Shown: in pieces, positions 1-11,600 of the stretch
Layout of the letters: each line of letters starts with the position of its first letter
Position numbering within the stretch: the first letter of the stretch is position 1
Assembly (NCBI GenBank): GCA_023078555.1
Contig: CM041196.1
Location: forward strand, 9,070,985-9,134,984
Origin: Ulva prolifera
Taxonomy: Eukaryota; Chlorophyta; Ulvophyceae; Ulvales; Ulvaceae
Direction: 5' to 3'
DNA length: 64,000 nucleotides
Notes under the pieces: model-generated
Seen by the model: only the letters and a program-made list of their open reading frames with translations
Told to the model about the DNA's origin: nothing
The model's database searches: none
Made by a program: the position numbers and the translations under genes

Positions 1-15
1 GTTAAGTCTTTCAAA

Positions 16-1794
16 ATGGCCTGGCTGAATTGCCCAGCTGTCAGCGATTTTCTTGACATGATAGCTGTCGAGAAACGGGCGTCCACCTTGCGGTCGTCGC
101 CGGCCACCAATAGTCCCGCCGCCGCCGTCATTCATCTGGCCAAGCTGGCCGAGTCCGCACTGTTTGACGTTGTGCACGCCATCTTCCATTCCTTTGCTTC
201 GCGGAACTACTGCTCGGAGCAGATCAAGGAGCCACAGGGAATCGTCAACGTCGCGGACATGGTCAAGTCCGAAGCCATTCAGTACAAAGATTGCACAATT
301 TCAGCCGTCGTTCAGGTACAGTCGAAACTCCCCACACTGTCATCTTTACCCGATCTTGAACCCCAGTTCGGGGACGACAGGTCACATACATGGTTTCGTA
401 CTGCAGAGTACACGTTCAAAAATGTCAAATTCCCATCGTTTTTCGGTCACAAGGGCGACCAGGTGTCGGAGCTGCGGTGGCACAAGTTTCAGAGCGATGT
501 CTTGCATGCACGTGCACTCTGTACACAGCTCTCCGAGAAGCAAGTCATTCAGCACTTGATGTCATCTATGTCGCGCACGGAGCAGCACTTTGCCCTGGCA
601 CAGCAGACGGCCTTGCAGGCACATTGCACAACTCGGCAGTGGCTCGAGACAATCCGTGACTATTATTTCACGAACGGGCAGTTCCGACACAATATTGAAC
701 GCGCCTGGCAGTCGTACAGCGCGGACGAATCTGTCGATTTCAACGAGCTCATGCACCATATCAGTGAATACTACCGCCTGATTTTTCTAGACTACGCGCA
801 CATGCCGGGCAAGCAGAGTAAGCTAGATTTTGCGTGCATTCTGTTTGTCAAGCTGCAAACACTCATGCAGCCGTCAACGACGTCGCCAGTCACTCATACC
901 CTTGCTATGTTCATGCCGCTATCACAATTGGTCTCGAAATTCAATGACGAACTGAAGCCAGCCATGAATGAATGCACTGACCGCGCTGATGTCATAGCCA
1001 CTTCGTTTATCGAATGGGCGATTACCCAATTACTACGCGTTCGCGAGTCAGCGAACACCGTCAGACGCTACGCGCTGCCTGACACTGATACTCAATTTGA
1101 CTATGCCAGATTGCAAGGCAGGCGCAAGCCGTCTCGAGGTTTACCGGAGCCTCACCAGTTGCAGGCAGCGGCAGCTGCTCATTCACCTGACCGACCTTTG
1201 CGTGTGCAGCAGCGTCAGCCTCAAAAGGGTGGTCCCCGCCCTGCTCATATTCCTAACCTGAAGGAAGCATGTAACACCGACAGCCCACAAACCCTGCGGT
1301 CGTTCGTCACCACGCTCCGTGCGAACCCTGACGCCAACCTCACGGCGGAATTCGACACCGCATTGGACCTTGAGCTTAAAGGCGGCGACACGTCTCTCCA
1401 CGGCGCGCTGGCGCACGCCAGTGAACCACTCACTGCTGTCAAACCCACGTTCATCAGCTGCATGCAACTGCTCTTGAAAGTGTATTTTCTGTACCGTTAC
1501 AAGCAGTGCGGGCTGTGCCCACCCTGCCGCGCAGACCCAGCGTCGGGCATGCATGCGCTCGACCAGTGCCCGACATTCAGCCGCGTCGTGCCACCTGCCG
1601 CCGCTAAGAAGTTCTTCTCCAATGAGTTCAACCGCCGCCGCAAGTTTAGCCCCATGCCGGCTGGTTATGACTCAGCAGTCCCAGCCGAGAGGACGGACAA
1701 GGGCAAGCGCGATCGGTACGACCCCATCCGCAAAGGCCTCAACAAGCCAAAGCGGACACGGCCATCCACAGACGCCGCTGCACATATCCGCTGA
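16..1794 (+). CDS. gag-like polyprotein of the Ty3/gypsy element
   Basis: This 592-codon ORF precedes pol and is in the same frame, the usual place of gag, the capsid/nucleocapsid protein of LTR elements. The middle is helical in appearance (roughly residues 150-340). The C-terminal part is basic and Pro/Arg-rich, with a Cys/His-containing stretch near residues 500-520 (CGLC, then a later C) that could be a variant nucleic-acid-binding knuckle; a classical CX2CX4HX4C box is not evident. Identification rests on position and general composition more than on a recognised motif. Gag and pol lie as two adjacent ORFs in one frame, an arrangement that some LTR families express by read-through. Confidence 0.75.
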   Translation: MAWLNCPAVSDFLDMIAVEKRASTLRSSPATNSPAAAVIHLAKLAESALFDVVHAIFHSFASRNYCSEQIKEPQGIVNVADMVKSEAIQYKDCTISAVVQVQSKLPTLSSLPDLEPQFGDDRSHTWFRTAEYTFKNVKFPSFFGHKGDQVSELRWHKFQSDVLHARALCTQLSEKQVIQHLMSSMSRTEQHFALAQQTALQAHCTTRQWLETIRDYYFTNGQFRHNIERAWQSYSADESVDFNELMHHISEYYRLIFLDYAHMPGKQSKLDFACILFVKLQTLMQPSTTSPVTHTLAMFMPLSQLVSKFNDELKPAMNECTDRADVIATSFIEWAITQLLRVRESANTVRRYALPDTDTQFDYARLQGRRKPSRGLPEPHQLQAAAAAHSPDRPLRVQQRQPQKGGPRPAHIPNLKEACNTDSPQTLRSFVTTLRANPDANLTAEFDTALDLELKGGDTSLHGALAHASEPLTAVKPTFISCMQLLLKVYFLYRYKQCGLCPPCRADPASGMHALDQCPTFSRVVPPAAAKKFFSNEFNRRRKFSPMPAGYDSAVPAERTDKGKRDRYDPIRKGLNKPKRTRPSTDAAAHIR

Positions 1795-1848
1795 GATGCG
1801 GGCAAGCCGCCTATCACGTGCCCTTCGTGGGCGGCAGAGCCACACATC

Positions 1849-4800
1849 TTGATTCCGGCACTTTGTCCACAGTCAGCAACTAACTATGATTCAGATTTGA
1901 TGTCTGGAGGTGACTTGTTGTTTGATCTGCACATTCTCACTACCAACATCTCCGTCACACTGCCTTGCTCAGACCAAGCACATGTTGCAATGAGACACAT
2001 TCACACACTGGATATGAATCGGCATAAAGTCACTCTTGTCATCCCCTCTCGTATCTTTGACTCAGCAGCTGTCACACCTTTCCTGCGACGGCACACACAA
2101 TCCACAGTTGATGAGGCCTGTAACATCTTGCAGTACACATCGGGTGCATCTGTTCCAGGAAAACAAAAACATCATATTTGCACACTTGTCACGAATCAAC
2201 GCGCGTCTGTCTTGCCGGCGCTAAAATCTGCGGTATCAACTCAACCAGCAGCATTTGTGGATTTAGTTTGCACAATGAAAACCAAAATCCAAGGCCACTA
2301 CACAAAGGCATTAATTGACACGGCATCCAACCACAGCATGATCACACGCTCTTTCCTGACACGACATGACATTAGCTGGTCACACAAACACACTGTCACT
2401 CTGGGAATTTCGGCCTCAGAGGCTGCTTGTTTGGGCTCCGTACACCTAGAGAGCCGCGTGGGCAGACACATCATCAATGTGAAATACACTGTGGTTGAGT
2501 CCTTGCCCACCGCAGCCACAGAGCTGGAGCCCAATGAGGTACTCTTTGCTCTTGACGTTATCTCTGCAGTAGGCATGCAGTTGTCTTTCCACAAGCAACA
2601 CATCCTAATCACAATTCCTGCTCCCGCTGTCCACTCCAAAAAGAGGAGAAAGGGCACGCCTTGGTTTGCTGCAATTCATCTTCACCACAACAAACACACC
2701 ACAGAATCAAGTGATCTGGATGACTTTGTTATCTCACAGCGCGAACTCAAGAACTTGACTGCGAAGGCTCGCATGGGCAAGCACCCTCTGTTTATAGCAC
2801 ACGTGAAACCCACCGCAGCATCATTGAATGTCAGTTGTGCAAACACACGAAAGAAAGAATATTTGTCAGAGCAGGTGGCCCCTGCACATCAGCCGCAGGC
2901 CGCTGATACAATACCACCTGCTATCCGACTAGTCATTGATAAGCACACAGGCGACGGCGGCCCCTTGGGCCCAGCCCCTCCCAACACGTCAGCATCTGGT
3001 TTTGAGATGGACATCGATCTGCTTCCTGGTGCACGCCCGAAGGCGGCCAGGCAGTATCGATTGACACCTCTGGAGCAGCTGGAGCTGGAGAAGCAGCTCC
3101 AGCACCTCATTGACATGGGATGGGTCAAACCATCCATCTCGCCATGGGCATCGTGTGTCTTGTTTGCTCCCAAACCAGGCGGAAAACTGAGGCTGTGCAT
3201 TGACTATCGTTATTTGAATGAGAACACCATCAAAAACACGTACCCGCTGCCGCGAATAGACACACTTCTGGATCAACTCAAGGGCCACAAATACTTCAGT
3301 GCACTAGATCTGCAGTCGGGATATCATCAAATTAAACTTTCGGATTCTGCGGGACCCAAAACAGCTTTCAGAACCCCCGACGGCTTATACCAGTGGACAG
3401 TCATGCCATTTGGCCTGTCAAATGCACCATCTGTATTCCAGCAAGCAGTGCATGTGGTACTGAAAGGACTCATAGGCAAAATATGTCTTGCATATTTGGA
3501 CGATATCATTGTGTTAGCAGAATCTGAAGAGCAGCATGCCGTGAATCTGGACACGGTCCTCACGCGTTTAGCCGAGCACAATTTCTTCTGCAACACAGAC
3601 AAATGCCAATTCGCGCTACAAGAAATAAAGTACTTGGGTCATATTGTCACGGCACATACAGTGAAACCAGACCCATACAAGGTCGAGGTGCTGCAACAGT
3701 GGCCCATGGCAGACCTGGTGTCATCACCCAACAACATCCGCTCATTCCTGGGCCTCGCTGGGTATTTCAGGAGATTCGTGCCGAAATTCCCCACATTGGC
3801 GGGCCCGCTACTGCATCGAATCAGCACCAAAGAACACCAGCCTTGGACTGTCCAATGCACAGAATCATTTAATAATATCAAGGCTGCTTTGGTCAATGCC
3901 ACAGTTCTTCGGCACCCAGATTCATCTCAACCGTACCATATTTACACTGATGCATCGGATTATGCATATGGAGCAGTCCTCACTCAGGAACACGAGGGCA
4001 GCCTCGCTCCTGTGGCCTGGATTGGGCGGAAGCTCAATCGGGCCGAGGAGAATTATTACACTCTTGAAAAAGAGCTGGGCGCGATTGTCTTTGCATATAG
4101 ACAATGGCGTTGTTATTTGGAGAACAACCAGACAGTTTTTATCCATTCAGATCATAACCCGCTCAGATTCCTACAGACTCAGAAAAAGCTTTCTGGCAAA
4201 CATGCCCGATGGCTTGAGTCCTTGTCACGTATCAACTGGAAGATCACATACATTCCAGGTGACAAGAACTATGTGGCTGACGCACTCAGCAGAGCTACAC
4301 ACTTGCCCCACACCGACGTCATACTGCATGACGGCGATACGTTATCGGCAGAGCTGCCACATGCGCCATATCAACCATTGGCCCTCACCAGCGTTCTAGC
4401 TTGCAGAGCACTGACTCGGGAGGAGTTCCCTCCGCTACGCACTTCATCGCTGTCATCTCATGGACCTCACCCGATGTCCCCGGGGACTTCCCCACAGGGA
4501 TCCAGGTTGATCGCACCACCAGGAATCCAATCTACACGTTCGGAGGCCCACTCTGTTCAGCTCCGGCCAACGGCAAGTCAGCACGCCATGCCCGCAAGCA
4601 GCAGCGGACATCAGAGCAGCCGCTACCTTCAGCCGGCCCCGTCAGCCCAGCACAATCTGCTGCCTTCGTTCTTCCGGGACACAATCAGGCCCCAGCCGCG
4701 TCTTCCGGGCAGCCCTCCGCCGTCACCGCCGGCGCTCCCTCCGCCGCCTCCCCCGCGGTTCGCATTGGTGTCCACCAGGGACCAGGATATGCTGTCCGCC

Positions 4801-6705
4801 CCCCTGGCGCCGCCAGGGTTGCCGCCGCCTCCGCCGCTCCCACAGCAACGGCCGATCAGCGGCGCCGGGATTTCGCAGCAACCCTCGCCAGCGACAGACC
4901 AGCCCCCTGAGGACATTGTCCTTGACCAGACCGTCTACGAGGAAATGGGTGCGAACCTGCAAGATCAGCACAACACACACCTGTCACTAGATGTTGTTCT
5001 GGACGATTTTTGGGAGCGTGTGCGCATCGGATATTCGCATGACCCTGCGTTCCAGTCTCCGAACGAGGAGTACAGGTTCGACAAGAACTTGCAGGCATAC
5101 TTTTTAGGCCACAAGCTGGTGGTGCCTGATCATGCCCAGCTCCGCAAGCAAATCTTGCTCTGGCATCACGTGCATCCTTGGCATGCGCACTTGGGCGTCC
5201 AGCGCACAGCTGCCTTGATCACGGAATCGTTCCATTGGCCGCGCATATCTGCTGATATCAAATCATTTGTGTCACAATGTCACTCTTGCCAGATCATGAA
5301 ATCCCCGGGCTGCTCCGACAGCACCCTCTCGCCACTTCCCGTACCCACAGCATGTTGGAGGGTCATCAGCTTGGACATGATTACACAGCTGCCTCGCACA
5401 TCAGATGGGTTTGACTGCATTGTAGTGTTCGTGGACCAATTTTCTAAAATGGTTAGGCTCATACCCACAGTCGGCACATTGAATGGCCCAGGTTTTGCCA
5501 AGCTGTTTTTCATGCACATCTACCCGCACTATGGCCTCCCGTTGGGTATCTGTAGCGATCGTGGTGTCCAATGGAACAATCAGTTCTTCAGGCACATCTG
5601 TGATCACATGGGCATACACCTGCGTCTCACGTATTCATATCACCCACGAGCAAATGGGCAGGTGGAGCGTCTCAACCGCGTGATTGAGGAAGCTCTGCGC
5701 CATTTTGTGAGTCCGGCACATGACGACTGGGACACCTTTCTGCCCCACGTCGAGTTCAGCATCAATAATTCTAGAAACGAGAGCACTGGCTGCACTCCTT
5801 TTCAGTTGAACAGAATCACGCCACCGCTATCACCTACAGCCCTGGCCTTTAACATCCCTGAAGGCCGTCGCCTGCACACGTCCTTGCTGCACCGTATGTA
5901 CTATCATTTGGCCAAACAGGCCTTGTCCGCGGCAAAGCAAAGTATGTGGTCCAAATCTTCCCAGCCTCTTGCTTCCAGTCAATTTGCAGTGGGCAAACCG
6001 GTGCTCCTTTCATTGTCCAAAGTCGCCTTGCATCACCCCTCACTGCGTCGGAAATTCACGGCGCGTTGGGTTGGACCATGCCGGATTCTGGAGCAGGTGG
6101 GTTCACGGGCTGCCAGAATTCAGCTGCCGACCACGCTCTCAGCATTGAACATGCATGATGTATTTCATTTCTCCTGTCTGAAACCATATATCGAGGCACA
6201 TTATCACGAATGCACTACAGACCCACAGCCTCAGCCTAGTTCTGATTCAGACGAAGTGTTTGAGGTCGAGACAGTTCTGGACTATACGCGAACGCATCAC
6301 CCTCAGTCGGAGGCGCCGTCCACATGCCCGTCTAGGAGTCCCCACTTCCTTGTCCGGTGGAAGGGATACTCCAGTCACCACGACCTGTGGCTTCCACCTG
6401 CTGAGCTTGTCAATTGCCTTGATAAGGTGGCAGCATATCTGTTTCAGAACTCCACAGCACAGCAACGTGAAGTCATCATTGATCAGTTCCCGCGTGAGGC
6501 GCGTGTGCAGTTGACACATCTCTTGCAGCGTGCACGCCGGTCCACCTCACGCCAGCCTAGGGGGCAGCACCAGATGTCGGTGCCACCCAGGTTGACCACC
6601 AAGACGCGTCGCGAGTCAGCCAGGCTGCGCAAAGCCGCCCCCCCTGTGCACAAAGCTGCCTCTGCTGTGTGCAGATTGTGCAGCTCTTGTGGGGAGTACT
6701 GGTGA
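1849..6705 (+). CDS. pol polyprotein: protease, RT, RNase H, integrase, chromodomain
   Basis: This is a 1,618-codon ORF. Aspartic protease sits near residue 155 (LIDTAS). Reverse transcriptase spans about 380-640, with LRLCIDYR, ALDLQSGYHQI and the catalytic YLDDIIV near 547. RNase H starts near 699 (YTDASDYAYGAVL). A long Pro-rich linker of low complexity follows (about 860-1020, with PPPPPP runs). The integrase has an HHCC zinc finger (about 1105-1150) and D, D, E residues in SLDMI, CSDRG and NGQVERLN. A chromodomain lies near 1470-1525 (FEVETVLDY then FLVRWKGY). Chromodomain integrases of this family are known to steer insertion to heterochromatin, which fits the satellite location. The linker is unusually long for the family. 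Confidence 0.96.
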   Translation: MIPALCPQSATNYDSDLMSGGDLLFDLHILTTNISVTLPCSDQAHVAMRHIHTLDMNRHKVTLVIPSRIFDSAAVTPFLRRHTQSTVDEACNILQYTSGASVPGKQKHHICTLVTNQRASVLPALKSAVSTQPAAFVDLVCTMKTKIQGHYTKALIDTASNHSMITRSFLTRHDISWSHKHTVTLGISASEAACLGSVHLESRVGRHIINVKYTVVESLPTAATELEPNEVLFALDVISAVGMQLSFHKQHILITIPAPAVHSKKRRKGTPWFAAIHLHHNKHTTESSDLDDFVISQRELKNLTAKARMGKHPLFIAHVKPTAASLNVSCANTRKKEYLSEQVAPAHQPQAADTIPPAIRLVIDKHTGDGGPLGPAPPNTSASGFEMDIDLLPGARPKAARQYRLTPLEQLELEKQLQHLIDMGWVKPSISPWASCVLFAPKPGGKLRLCIDYRYLNENTIKNTYPLPRIDTLLDQLKGHKYFSALDLQSGYHQIKLSDSAGPKTAFRTPDGLYQWTVMPFGLSNAPSVFQQAVHVVLKGLIGKICLAYLDDIIVLAESEEQHAVNLDTVLTRLAEHNFFCNTDKCQFALQEIKYLGHIVTAHTVKPDPYKVEVLQQWPMADLVSSPNNIRSFLGLAGYFRRFVPKFPTLAGPLLHRISTKEHQPWTVQCTESFNNIKAALVNATVLRHPDSSQPYHIYTDASDYAYGAVLTQEHEGSLAPVAWIGRKLNRAEENYYTLEKELGAIVFAYRQWRCYLENNQTVFIHSDHNPLRFLQTQKKLSGKHARWLESLSRINWKITYIPGDKNYVADALSRATHLPHTDVILHDGDTLSAELPHAPYQPLALTSVLACRALTREEFPPLRTSSLSSHGPHPMSPGTSPQGSRLIAPPGIQSTRSEAHSVQLRPTASQHAMPASSSGHQSSRYLQPAPSAQHNLLPSFFRDTIRPQPRLPGSPPPSPPALPPPPPPRFALVSTRDQDMLSAPLAPPGLPPPPPLPQQRPISGAGISQQPSPATDQPPEDIVLDQTVYEEMGANLQDQHNTHLSLDVVLDDFWERVRIGYSHDPAFQSPNEEYRFDKNLQAYFLGHKLVVPDHAQLRKQILLWHHVHPWHAHLGVQRTAALITESFHWPRISADIKSFVSQCHSCQIMKSPGCSDSTLSPLPVPTACWRVISLDMITQLPRTSDGFDCIVVFVDQFSKMVRLIPTVGTLNGPGFAKLFFMHIYPHYGLPLGICSDRGVQWNNQFFRHICDHMGIHLRLTYSYHPRANGQVERLNRVIEEALRHFVSPAHDDWDTFLPHVEFSINNSRNESTGCTPFQLNRITPPLSPTALAFNIPEGRRLHTSLLHRMYYHLAKQALSAAKQSMWSKSSQPLASSQFAVGKPVLLSLSKVALHHPSLRRKFTARWVGPCRILEQVGSRAARIQLPTTLSALNMHDVFHFSCLKPYIEAHYHECTTDPQPQPSSDSDEVFEVETVLDYTRTHHPQSEAPSTCPSRSPHFLVRWKGYSSHHDLWLPPAELVNCLDKVAAYLFQNSTAQQREVIIDQFPREARVQLTHLLQRARRSTSRQPRGQHQMSVPPRLTTKTRRESARLRKAAPPVHKAASAVCRLCSSCGEYW

Positions 6706-6999
6706 CAGTACCGCTCAGCCATTGTCGTGCTAGGAGACGTCTGAACACGGTGATAGCACTTAGAGCATTATTTCATTGGCCGCAGGAGTCGGATTTGATG
6801 TGGGAAGGCCGCGCCGCCGGCACCCACCCGCTCCGCTGGGCGAGTTCCCTGTTGCCAGCATGTTGTGCACACTGCAGTTGCCGCATGCAATCTCAGCCTC
6901 TTCCCCGCGCTTTTGTCACAGCGCGGCATCCACATGCCACATCACCTACGGCTTGAATATGCTGTTGATCCCACCGGTCGCTTTGCGGTGTCGTGATCA

Positions 7000-7374
7000 T
7001 TGGGGTTTGCGCGTGCTCTGCGCGCGTTGTGTGTCACAGCCACATGTTACGCACCTCTGACGTCATCCGATCGTGCAGTTGAGTCACTTCCGTCCTTCGG
7101 GCCAGCTCAGGCCTCGGCGGACAGGCGCCCACGTCGCCTCCTCAACAATGTCAAGCGGCTTCTCCGGGACTTTGGTCAAATGCCACTCCCGGGAGTCACA
7201 ACGGACGAACTCCAGGAGCAGCTTCGTCTCCTCGCTGCGGCCGATCATGCCGAGGTCGAGGCGTCACGTGAGCGGTCACTTGCCGTCAGCAAGTTCATCA
7301 ATTGGGCGGCCGCCAGCCGCGGCCGCGTCGTAGGGACATATCTCGAGGATATTGTGTTCGAATTCTACGAATAA
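7000..7374 (+). CDS. small ORF between pol and 3' LTR, unknown function
   Basis: This 124-codon ORF lies inside the element, downstream of pol. The C-terminal two thirds look like real protein: a basic stretch (ADRRPRRLLNNVKRLLRDF), then an acidic, helical segment (TTDELQEQLRLLAAADHAEVEASRE) ending in YLEDIVFEFYE. There is no signal peptide or membrane segment, so it does not look like an envelope gene. Some chromoviruses carry an accessory ORF here, but I do not recognise this one. The start may lie further downstream than the first ATG. Confidence 0.4.
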   Translation: MGFARALRALCVTATCYAPLTSSDRAVESLPSFGPAQASADRRPRRLLNNVKRLLRDFGQMPLPGVTTDELQEQLRLLAAADHAEVEASRERSLAVSKFINWAAASRGRVVGTYLEDIVFEFYE

Positions 7375-7378
7375 GTCA

Positions 7379-7400
7379 TTTTTTCTTTCTTTCTTTCTTT
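7379..7400. repeat. (TTTC)n microsatellite
   Basis: Five tandem TTTC units directly follow the small ORF within the 3' internal region of the Ty3/gypsy element. No function is evident. Confidence 0.9.
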
Positions 7401-7626
7401 CAGTCAGCGCTCGCTCCAGCCACCTTGTAACCTGGTTGCAGAGCAGTCGCGTCCTGGCTCCTGTTACAAGGGCCCAGCGTCGCCCCACTTCGGTGGCCAC
7501 TCAGTGATCAGATCATGTCATGCACGTCAGTCTGCGCTGTGCATGTTTGTTGCCATGCTTTGCATCATGCCCCCACCTGCCTTTGCACGGTTGTCACTCA
7601 TCTCTCCTGAGCTTCGTTCCTCTGTT

Positions 7627-7637
7627 AAGGGGGGAGG
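7627..7637 (+). other. polypurine tract of the Ty3/gypsy element
   Basis: AAGGGGGGAGG lies immediately before the TGT that opens the 3' LTR, the standard site for plus-strand priming. Confidence 0.85.
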
Positions 7638-8635
7638 TGTCGTGAGATGGCACCTCACTCTGGCGCAGGCATGTGGTTACAATGCATGAAACTCATGCAT
7701 TGAGTCATGATGTACAGTCATACACAGGTGTCTGTCATGACACATGTCATGGCACACTTGTATATATTAAGATCCTCGTGCTTCACGAAGATCACCAAGT
7801 CAGGATCCCACAAGATACATACACGTGGCGCTTGCGCCGCACACACTTGTATGGTCACACACTCTATTGCATTTCACAAAGTCAGCTTATAAAAGGTCGT
7901 GCACCTAATCATGCACGCGAACACAAGTGACCTCAGCTTATGAGGCCGCCTGTGCGACAAGTTACAACCATCCGCCAGATCGGGCAGTCGCACGCGTCGC
8001 GGAGACGCGGTGCGCTTGCGCGCCGTCAGACTCAGCTGTGCACGTCAAAATGTACACAGGCACGGACAGCTCAGTCCCGGCGCCCCTCTAGTTACACGCT
8101 GTGGCGGCTATGTCAAGATGCTGCACATTATCGCGCACAATCTCGGGATGAGATCCAGCTTTCAGCGTGTCGATCTCTGGCTCGCACCACGCCACGCCCG
8201 CCCATGGGGCAGCATCGTGCGCAGCCTCCCTCAGAGATCCTCATGCACCACGCACTGCGCACAGAACACTGTCAAACACTCACGCATTTCAGCGTGTCAC
8301 CACAAGTCACTGGGGATCCCTCACTTATTGGGGATTCCATCAGATGACTGCGTAGGGTGCGCAGCATCTTGGCGAGGCCAGCCATAGCAGGGGGTAGTCC
8401 TGGGCGCATCACAAGCAGTATTTATACTGCGCGCTTGCTGGGTCCGACACAGTTCGCACTGGTTCGGATGGGGCGCTTCTATTGAGCACTTCTTCCATCT
8501 TGTCCTGCGTACACGCATCCAATCTCTGTTTATTGTCGCCGCATAGGTCCTCGTGCCTGGCCGTAAGCCCACGCTTCCACTGTCAAGCTTTCCAAGGTAC
8601 TCCGCTCAGAGACCAGGGACCTCGCGTCCTAGACA
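7638..8635 (+). repeat. 3' LTR of the Ty3/gypsy element
   Basis: The LTR starts TGTCGTGAG after the polypurine tract and ends about ...TAGACA where 157-bp satellite sequence resumes, giving about 998 bp with TGT...ACA ends. The exact right edge is uncertain by a few bases because ACACGCAG is shared with the satellite. It contains a TATAAAA box (7888-7894). No second LTR is in view for comparison. Confidence 0.8.
7888..7894 (+). promoter_or_regulatory. TATA box in the LTR
   Basis: TATAAAAG lies about 250 bp into the LTR, a plausible U3 core promoter. A second weaker TATA-like site (TATTTATA) is near 8419. Confidence 0.5.
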
Positions 8636-11600
8636 CGCAGGCCGCGTGGTGAAGGGCGAATTTATCAACCATTGCGCTATCATCGGTGCATCTATTCAGT
8701 GCAAACATCATTTGTTGAGTATTACCTAACTCAGTTTTGCTTCCCGTCAAAAGATCTCTCCCGGTAACATTCCGGGCGGACCATGCATACCACGCGTGCC
8801 GCTTGGTGGAGGGCGAATTTATCAGCCATTTCGGTGTGATCGGTGCATCTATTCAGTGCAAACATCATTTGTTGAGTATTACCTGACTCAGTTTTGCTTC
8901 CCGTCAAAAGATCTCTTCCGGTAACATTCCGGGCGGACCATGAATACCACGCGTGCCGCTTGGTGGAGGGCGAATTTATCAGCCATTTCGGTGTGATCGG
9001 TGCATATATCGTGTGCAAACATCATTTGTGGTGTATTGCTTGAATCGGTTTTGCTTCACATCAAAAGATCTCTCCCGGTAACATTCCGGGCGGACCATGC
9101 ATACCACGCGTGCCGCGTGGTGGAGGGCAAATTTATCAGCCCTTGCGCTGTGATTTGTGCATATATCCAGTGCAAACATCATTTGTTGTGTATTGCTGGA
9201 ATTGGTTTTGCTTCACATCAAAAGATCTCTCCCGGTAACATTCCGGGCGGACCATGCATACCACGCGTGCCGCTTGGTGGAGGGCGAATTTATCAGCCAT
9301 TTCGGTGTGATCGGTGCATATATCGTGTGCAAACATCATTTGTGGTGTATTGCTTGAATCGGTTTCGCTTCACATCAAAAGATTTCTCCCGCTAACATTC
9401 CGGGTGGACCATGCATAACACGCGGGCTACGTGGTGAAGGGCGAATTTATCAACCATTGCGCTATGATCGGTGCATCTATTCAGTGCAAACATCATTTGT
9501 TGAGTATTACCTGACTCAGTTTTGCTTCCCGTCAAAAGATCTCTCCCGGTAACATTCCGGGCGGACCATGCATACCACGCGTGCCGCTTGGTGGAGGGCG
9601 AATTTATCAGCCATTTCGGTGTGATCGGTGCATATATCGTGTGCAAACATCATTTGAGGTGTATTGCTTGAATCGGTTTCGCTTCACATCAAAAGATTTC
9701 TCCCGCTAACATTCCGGGCGCACCATGCATACCACGCGTGCCGCGTGGTGGAGGGCGAATTGATCAGCCCTTGCGCTGTGATCGGTGCATATATCCTGTG
9801 CAAACATCATGTGTTGAGCATTACCTGACTCGGTTTTGCTTCACATCAAAAGATCTCTCCCAGTAACATTCCGGATTGACCATGCATACCACGCAGGCCG
9901 CGTGGTGAAGGGCGAATTTATCAACCATTGCGCTATTATCGGTGCATCTATTCAGTGCAAACATCATTTGTTGGGTATTATTTTACTCAGTTTTGCTTCC
10001 CATCAAAACATCTCTCCCGGTAACATTCCGGGCCCACCATGCATAACACGCGGGCTACGTGGTGGAGGGCGAGTCGCGTGGTGGAGGGCGAATTTATGGG
10101 CTCTTGCGGTGTGATCGGTGCATATATCCAGTGCAAACATCATGTGTTGAGCATTACCTGACTCGGTTTTGCTTCACATCAAAAGATCTCTTCCAGTAAC
10201 ATTCCGGGTGGACCATGCATAACACGCAGGCCGCGTGGTGAAGGGCGAATTTATCAACCATTGCGCTACTATCGGTGCATATATCCTGTGCAAACATCAT
10301 GTGTTGAGCATTACCTGACTCGGTTTTGCTTCACATCAAAAGATCTCTCCCAGTAACATTCCGGGCCCACCATGCATAACACGCGGGCTACGTGGTGGAG
10401 GGCGAGTCGCGTGGTGGAGGGCGAATTTATGGGCTCTTGCGGTGTGATCGGTGCATATATTCAGTGCAAACATCATTTGTTGAGTATTACCTGACTCGGT
10501 TTTGCTTCCCATCAAAAGATCTCTCCCGGTAACATTCCGGGCGGACCATGCATACCACGCGTGCCGCTTGGTGGAGGGCAAATTTAGCAGCCCTTGCGCT
10601 GTGATTTGTGCATATATCGTGTGCAAACATCATTTGTTGTGTATTGCTGGAATTGGTTTTGCTTCACATCAAAAGATCTCTCCCGGTAACATTCCGGGCG
10701 GACCATGCATACCACGCGTGCCGCTTGGTGGAGGGCGAATTTATCAGCCATTTCGGTGTGATCGGTGCATCTATTCAGTGCAAACATCATTTGTTGAGTA
10801 TTACCTGACTCAGTTTTGCTTCCCGTCAAAAGATCTCTCCCGGTAACATTCCGGGCGGACCATGCATACCACGCGTGCCGCTTGGTGGAGGGCGAATTTA
10901 TCAGCCATTTCGGTGTGATCGGTGCATATATCGTGTGCAAACATCATTTGAGGTGTATTGCTTGAATCGGTTTCGCTTCACATCAAAAGATTTCTCCCGC
11001 TAACATTCCGGGCGCACCATGCATACCACGCGTGCCGCGTGGTGGAGGGCGAATTGATCAGCCCTTGCGCTGTGATCGGTGCATATATCCTGTGCAAACA
11101 TCATGTGTTGAGCATTACCTGACTCGGTTTTGCTTCACATCAAAAGATCTCTCCCAGTAACATTCCGGGTTGACCATGCATACCACGCAGGCCGCGTGGT
11201 GAAGGGCGAATTTATCAACCATTGCGCTATTATCGGTGCATCTATTCAGTGCAAACATCATTTGTTGGGTATTATTTTACTCAGTTTTGCTTCCCATCAA
11301 AACATCTCTCCCGGTAACATTCCGGGCCCACCATGCATAACACGCGGGCTACGTGGTGGAGGGCGAGTCGCGTGGTGGAGGGCGAATTTATGGGCTCTTG
11401 CGGTGTGATCGGTGCATATATCCAGTGCAAACATCATGTGTTGAGCATTACCTGACTCGGTTTTGCTTCACATCAAAAGATCTCTTCCAGTAACATTCCG
11501 GGTGGACCATGCATAACACGCAGGCCGCGTGGTGAAGGGCGAATTTATCAACCATTGCGCCATCATCGGTGCATCTATTCAGTGCAAACATCATTTGTTG

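Larger units (their letters stand above)
1..8635 (+). mobile_element. Ty3/gypsy chromovirus-like LTR retrotransposon (5' LTR outside window)
   Basis: The window opens a few bases before gag, so the 5' LTR and primer-binding site are not visible. The order is gag (16-1794), pol with protease, reverse transcriptase, RNase H, integrase and chromodomain (1849-6705), a small extra ORF (7000-7374), a polypurine tract (7627-7637) and a 3' LTR (7638-8635). The right end joins directly to the 157-bp satellite, so the element was inserted into that array. RT-RNase H-integrase order plus a C-terminal chromodomain places it among the chromoviruses (Ty3/gypsy, Metaviridae). The visible part looks whole. 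Age cannot be judged from one LTR, but the long open frames suggest it is not old. Confidence 0.93.
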
